From Scatomorpha sp036653715 (GTDB lineage Bacteria; Bacillota; Clostridia; Oscillospirales; Oscillospiraceae): a DNA stretch of 7,702 bases. Below are positions 5,610-7,702 of this stretch, piece by piece (the first letter of the stretch is position 1; each line of letters starts with the position of its first letter). A program made the position numbers and the translations under genes. Location of the stretch: NCBI GenBank assembly GCA_036653715.1, contig JAVVTL010000069.1, positions 1 to 7,702 of the forward strand. Direction: 5' to 3'. The notes under the pieces are model-generated. The model was not told the DNA's origin and made no database searches. It saw only the letters and a list, made by a program, of their open reading frames with translations.

Positions 5610-6540
5610 GACTTTTTCCTCCGGACGTGCAGATTTTTCCGCTCTTTACAAGCTCGTACAGCAGCGCGGTTGTCCTGCCGTCCAATTTGTCGGTCAGACC
5701 GCGCAGCTCCTCCGCTGCCTCGTCGCAGGTCATGACGCGGTTGTAGCCCCTGTCTGTCGTCATGGCGTCGAAGCAGTCCGCGACTGCGAGAATCTTCGCC
5801 TCCGTGCTTATCTCATCGCCGGTGAGGCCGAAGGGATAGCCGCTGCCGTCCATTCGCTCATGGTGGTTTCGCGCTATCTCGGCGACGCGCTCGCCGAACT
5901 CCGGCTCCAAAAGCCGTGCGCTGTCGATGGGATGACGGTAGATGCTTTTCATCTCGCTCGGGGTGAGAGGCCCGTTCTTCTTGAGAATCTCGTCCGGAAC
6001 GTAGCATTTGCCGATATCGTGGAACATGGAGGCGACCACCATGTCCTCGACGGATATGTCGCTCTTTGTGCCCTCGCGCTGCATCGCCTCGAACAGGAGG
6101 ACGGAGTAGCGCATGACGGCGAGGCTGTGCGTGTGTGTGTAGTGGTCTTTTTCCTGTATTTGGTCGAGCAGCCGCTCGTGGTCGCGCTCGAAGTTGATGT
6201 TTTCCTGAAATATCGGTCGGCTGGCAACGTAGAGCAAAAACGCTTCTTTTTTTGCGCGGACAAGCAGGTCCTGCCGCAGTCCGCAGATATAGAAGGATTC
6301 TCCCGCAACAAAGGTCTTGGGGACGCCATCCAGGGTTATCTCCAGCTCGCCGGAATGCACGAAGAAAAACTCGAGCAAATCCTCGTCCTCGGCAGGCACA
6401 AGCCAGACCGTGTCGTTTGCGACAAGTCTTTGGCTCATTATCTCCATATCGTCGCGTTTGGCCAACAGCTTCAAGTCCTCAGAGGCAGGCCCGGAGGCCA
6501 CTATTCCCTTGTCAAGGCTGTTGACGAAAAAACCTTCCAT
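5602..6540 (-). CDS. Cupin-like sensor fused to HD-GYP c-di-GMP phosphodiesterase
   Basis: Predicted cytoplasmic c-di-GMP hydrolase of 312 residues. The start at 6540 is chosen because GAGGG lies 9 bases upstream and the protein opens MEGFFVNSLDKG; the frame stays open back to 6639, but that part overlaps the upstream gene and looks non-coding. Residues about 40-108 form a small beta-barrel resembling a cupin or cyclic-nucleotide-binding fold (EFFFVHSGELEITLDG, then FVAGESFYICG), probably a sensor. A short helix leads to the HD-GYP domain at about 130-300. The metal ligands are intact: His138 in THTHS, HDIGK at 174-178, His203, HHERMDGSGYP at 226-236, and Asp255 in AVADCFDAM. An active enzyme is therefore expected, making pGpG or GMP. 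There is no membrane segment. It sits 44 bases after the MNT gene and overlaps the HEPN gene. It lies in an operon led by c-di-GMP riboswitch A, so it should act on the ligand that controls it. Confidence 0.88.
   Translation of the reverse strand: MEGFFVNSLDKGIVASGPASEDLKLLAKRDDMEIMSQRLVANDTVWLVPAEDEDLLEFFFVHSGELEITLDGVPKTFVAGESFYICGLRQDLLVRAKKEAFLLYVASRPIFQENINFERDHERLLDQIQEKDHYTHTHSLAVMRYSVLLFEAMQREGTKSDISVEDMVVASMFHDIGKCYVPDEILKKNGPLTPSEMKSIYRHPIDSARLLEPEFGERVAEIARNHHERMDGSGYPFGLTGDEISTEAKILAVADCFDAMTTDRGYNRVMTCDEAAEELRGLTDKLDGRTTALLYELVKSGKICTSGGKSLD
5618..5622 (-). promoter_or_regulatory. GGAGG ribosome binding site that fixes the HEPN TTG start
   Basis: On the minus strand GGAGG ends 8 bases before TTG at 5609, inside the last codons of the HD-GYP gene. 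No ATG lies at a comparable distance, so this site decides the start. Confidence 0.75.
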
Positions 6541-6584
6541 TTTCCGTGGCCCTCGTTTCGTCGTCTTAGAGGAACGGGAGAAGC

Positions 6585-6917
6585 TTAGGTCTCCTCGTAC
6601 TCCATACCGTATTCTACAATTTCTTCGACGATTCCGCAAGGGTCTTCAAGCTCTGAGGCGAAAAAAGCCTGTGCTTGGATGTCAATGCAGGGCGTTGAGC
6701 AGATGGCGGCAAGTCTTTTGTAGTTCTCGCGAAGGTTCGCACTCTCGTCGTCGAAGAACACAGCCACGTCCAAGTCGCTGTCCTTACGCGCTCCGCCCTT
6801 GGCATAGCTGCCGTAAATCATGACCCTTGTCACCCCCGGCATATGCAGCGCGGTATTGAGCGCCCTTTGAACGGGAAGCCGCGCCTCCTCCGGCAGACTG
6901 CGGAAAAAGCTGTCCAC
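6585..6917 (-). CDS. Minimal nucleotidyltransferase (MNT) domain protein
   Basis: A 110-residue protein of the polymerase-beta-like nucleotidyltransferase superfamily. The signature GSX10DXD is exact: Gly36-Ser37, ten residues, then Asp48-Leu-Asp50 (GSYAKGGARKDSDLD). The probable third metal ligand is Asp79 in CIDIQA. All three acidic residues are present, so catalysis (transfer of AMP or another nucleotide) is possible. In MntA-HepT systems a protein of this type AMPylates and silences a HEPN toxin; here the HEPN gene is in the same operon but separated by the HD-GYP gene. The start is taken as GTG at 6917, 10 bases after the stop of the secreted-protein gene. No good ribosome binding site precedes it, so translation probably depends on coupling. 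The in-frame ATG at residue 26 would cut into the domain. The acidic C-terminus (EEIVEYGMEYEET) is typical of partner-binding tails, but that is inference. Confidence 0.83.
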   Translation of the reverse strand: MDSFFRSLPEEARLPVQRALNTALHMPGVTRVMIYGSYAKGGARKDSDLDVAVFFDDESANLRENYKRLAAICSTPCIDIQAQAFFASELEDPCGIVEEIVEYGMEYEET

Positions 6918-6927
6918 GGAGCGCCGG

Positions 6928-7329
6928 TCAGCTTCTGACGACGCGCAGCGGGTCTATAAGCACTGTTTGGCCGTCAACGACATAGGGAACGTATTCGCAG
7001 ACGACGGTGGCACCGACAAGCTTTGCAAAGGCGAAGACGGGAGCGACGGTATAGTCCACCTGCCTGAGCAGCCAATTGACGTCGTTATACGGGGTTGCCT
7101 GAGCAAATCTGACAAGGCTCGCAATGCGGGCGTTTGCAAGCGCCACCATGCGGTCAAGAATTATATAGGCGACATGGCTTACATGCTCCTCGACAGTGCT
7201 TGTCACGACGGGACGATTAAAGCTGTCGACATCCCAGTCGGCGAGAGCAGCCGTCGGCATGACGGCGGCGACAAGAACGACTACTATCAGCAGTGCAATA
7301 AGCCTCTTTGAAAAACGTGATTTTGACAT
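6928..7329 (-). CDS. Small secreted protein under c-di-GMP riboswitch A, unknown family
   Basis: 133 residues. The N-terminus is a textbook signal peptide: basic MSKSRFSKR, a hydrophobic core (10-23), and ALA at 28-30 followed by DW, giving a likely signal peptidase I cut after residue 30 and a mature protein of about 103 residues. The mature part contains one Cys and no lipobox, sortase motif or LysM or SH3-like repeat that I can see. It is predicted to have a helical middle (HVAYIILDRMVALANARIASLVRFA) and a beta-rich end (VVCEYVPYVVDGQTVLIDPL). I do not recognise the family. The start is firm: AGGAGG lies 7 bases upstream of the ATG. It is the first gene after riboswitch A and its terminator, hence the most directly controlled by c-di-GMP. 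An extracellular adhesion, envelope or signalling role would fit c-di-GMP control, but nothing in the sequence proves it. Confidence 0.8.
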   Translation of the reverse strand: MSKSRFSKRLIALLIVVVLVAAVMPTAALADWDVDSFNRPVVTSTVEEHVSHVAYIILDRMVALANARIASLVRFAQATPYNDVNWLLRQVDYTVAPVFAFAKLVGATVVCEYVPYVVDGQTVLIDPLRVVRS

Positions 7330-7382
7330 GATTTTTCCTCCTCTTTCTGTGTGACCTTGTGCCTGAAAAATCCGTGAAATAC

Positions 7383-7414
7383 AAAAACAGCCCGACGATT
7401 ATATCGCCAAGCTG
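7383..7414 (-). terminator. Terminator of riboswitch A (attenuator)
   Basis: On the minus strand CAGCTTGGCGAT (7414-7403), loop ATA, ATCGTCGGGCTG (7399-7388) forms 12 continuous pairs including three G-U, followed by TTTTT (7387-7383). It lies between the aptamer and the secreted-protein gene, whose ATG is about 55 bases further on. It is an intrinsic terminator in a leader, so transcription into the operon must be conditional. Confidence 0.82.
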
Positions 7415-7450
7415 CCGGTAATCCATTTTCCCATCGAGCACGAGGAGGGA

Positions 7451-7557
7451 AATTCGGTAGATTTTTCGGCAACTGGCTGCCATAGGCTTTCGCCCTTAGG
7501 CCCTTTAGCTTTGCGTCGCCCGCTTTCACGGGTTTAGCCTTTACGTGGGAACCAATT
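7451..7557 (-). ncRNA. Cyclic-di-GMP-I riboswitch aptamer A (GEMM-I)
   Basis: On the minus strand: a first stem CCCGT-GAAA-GCGGG with a GAAA tetraloop, the conserved GACGCAAAGC, then a second stem with CCUAAG and UAUGG, the canonical 11-base tetraloop receptor, capped by GGC-GAAA-GCC. GGCAGCCAG and GTTGCCG follow. An outer stem AATTGGT (7557-7551) can pair with ACCGAATT (7458-7451, one bulged G) and would close the whole element. The aptamer 3' strand CCAGTTGCCG (7476-7467) is complementary to CGGCAGCTTGG (7417-7407), the 5' arm of the following terminator and its flank. Binding of c-di-GMP should hold that strand in the aptamer and let the terminator form, so an OFF switch is predicted. It controls the four-gene operon. 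Confidence 0.93.
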
Positions 7558-7574
7558 CCTTGGCTCGAGGTTAC

Positions 7575-7601
7575 ATTATCATATAAAAATGGGGCTGTCA
7601 A
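7575..7601 (-). promoter_or_regulatory. Promoter of the c-di-GMP-controlled operon
   Basis: On the minus strand a perfect -35 TTGACA (7601-7596) is followed after 15 bases by GATAAT (7580-7575), or after 17 bases by the poorer TAATGT (7578-7573). Transcription would start near 7568, about ten bases before the outer stem of aptamer A. Confidence 0.7.
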
Positions 7602-7649
7602 TATGTTCTTTGTAACTTTTTGAAATTATTTTAACCTTCTTTTCGCGCC

Positions 7650-7661
7650 GCTATATATAGC
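7650..7661. repeat. Palindrome GCTATATATAGC
   Basis: A perfect 12-base palindrome lies between the terminator of the off-window gene and the operon promoter. It could be a regulator site or chance; no second copy is seen. Confidence 0.3.
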
Positions 7662-7664
7662 CCC

Positions 7665-7698
7665 AAAACCCGCCCGCCATCACAAAATGGCGGGCGGG
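7665..7698 (-). terminator. Terminator of a minus-strand gene beyond the right edge
   Basis: CCCGCCCGCCAT (7698-7687 on the minus strand) and ATGGCGGGCGGG (7680-7669) form a perfect 12-bp stem with a 6-base loop, followed by TTTT (7668-7665). It ends a gene outside the window and shows that the operon promoter at 7575-7601 is separate. The hairpin could also act on a plus-strand transcript, but its T-run would need to lie outside the window. Confidence 0.75.
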
Positions 7699-7702
7699 CG
7701 GA

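Noticed and set aside
5157..6917. Classical type VII toxin-antitoxin (HepT-MntA) locus
   Set aside because: The two genes are not adjacent and the HEPN protein lacks RX4-6H. A related pair is supported, a working HepT toxin is not.
5044..7515. Repeated 43-base blocks as insertion-sequence ends or CRISPR repeats
   Set aside because: There are only two copies in direct orientation about 2.4 kb apart, with no transposase between. Both fit the c-di-GMP-I riboswitch core including compensatory change.

Overview
The window looks like a GC-rich Clostridia chromosome, probably Oscillospiraceae-like. This is inferred from a MepA-type MATE exporter, strong AGGAGG/GGAGG ribosome binding sites, TTG and GTG starts, and clostridial-style cyclic-di-GMP-I (GEMM-I) riboswitches. 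It is a draft or metagenome assembly: exactly 100 N at 4613-4712 marks a scaffold gap, so the two halves may be neither adjacent nor at this spacing.

Left half, plus strand: an extended -10 promoter, a GNAT acetyltransferase with an unusual two-helix membrane tail (89-742), and a MATE exporter 6 nt downstream (749-2128). An intergenic region holds an inverted repeat and a possible promoter. A membrane family 2 glycosyltransferase (2283-3578) and a type I asparaginase (3621 into the gap) follow. These are ordinary genes of known families.

Right half, minus strand, read from 7702 downwards: a terminator of an off-window gene, a promoter, and a c-di-GMP-I riboswitch with its own terminator (leader A). 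Four close genes follow: a small secreted protein of unknown family (6928-7329), a minimal nucleotidyltransferase (6585-6917), a cupin plus HD-GYP protein predicted to hydrolyse c-di-GMP (5602-6540), and a HEPN protein (5157-5609). Directly after the HEPN gene comes a second c-di-GMP-I riboswitch (leader B). It has a strong hairpin terminator and precedes a 35-codon ORF ending in CLFYFC (4800-4907), then a doubtful 15-codon ORF, then the gap.

The right half is the part most likely to be an undescribed system. An operon controlled by c-di-GMP encodes an enzyme that should destroy c-di-GMP. That enzyme gene sits between the two members of a MNT-HEPN pair, and a second c-di-GMP switch guards a tiny peptide gene. 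The two aptamer cores are 41/43 identical, and their only two differences form one compensatory base-pair change (C-G to U-A) in the tetraloop receptor. This supports both as working RNA structures. Pairing in both leaders between the aptamer 3' strand and the terminator 5' arm suggests OFF switches, hence a positive-feedback circuit. That last step is inference.
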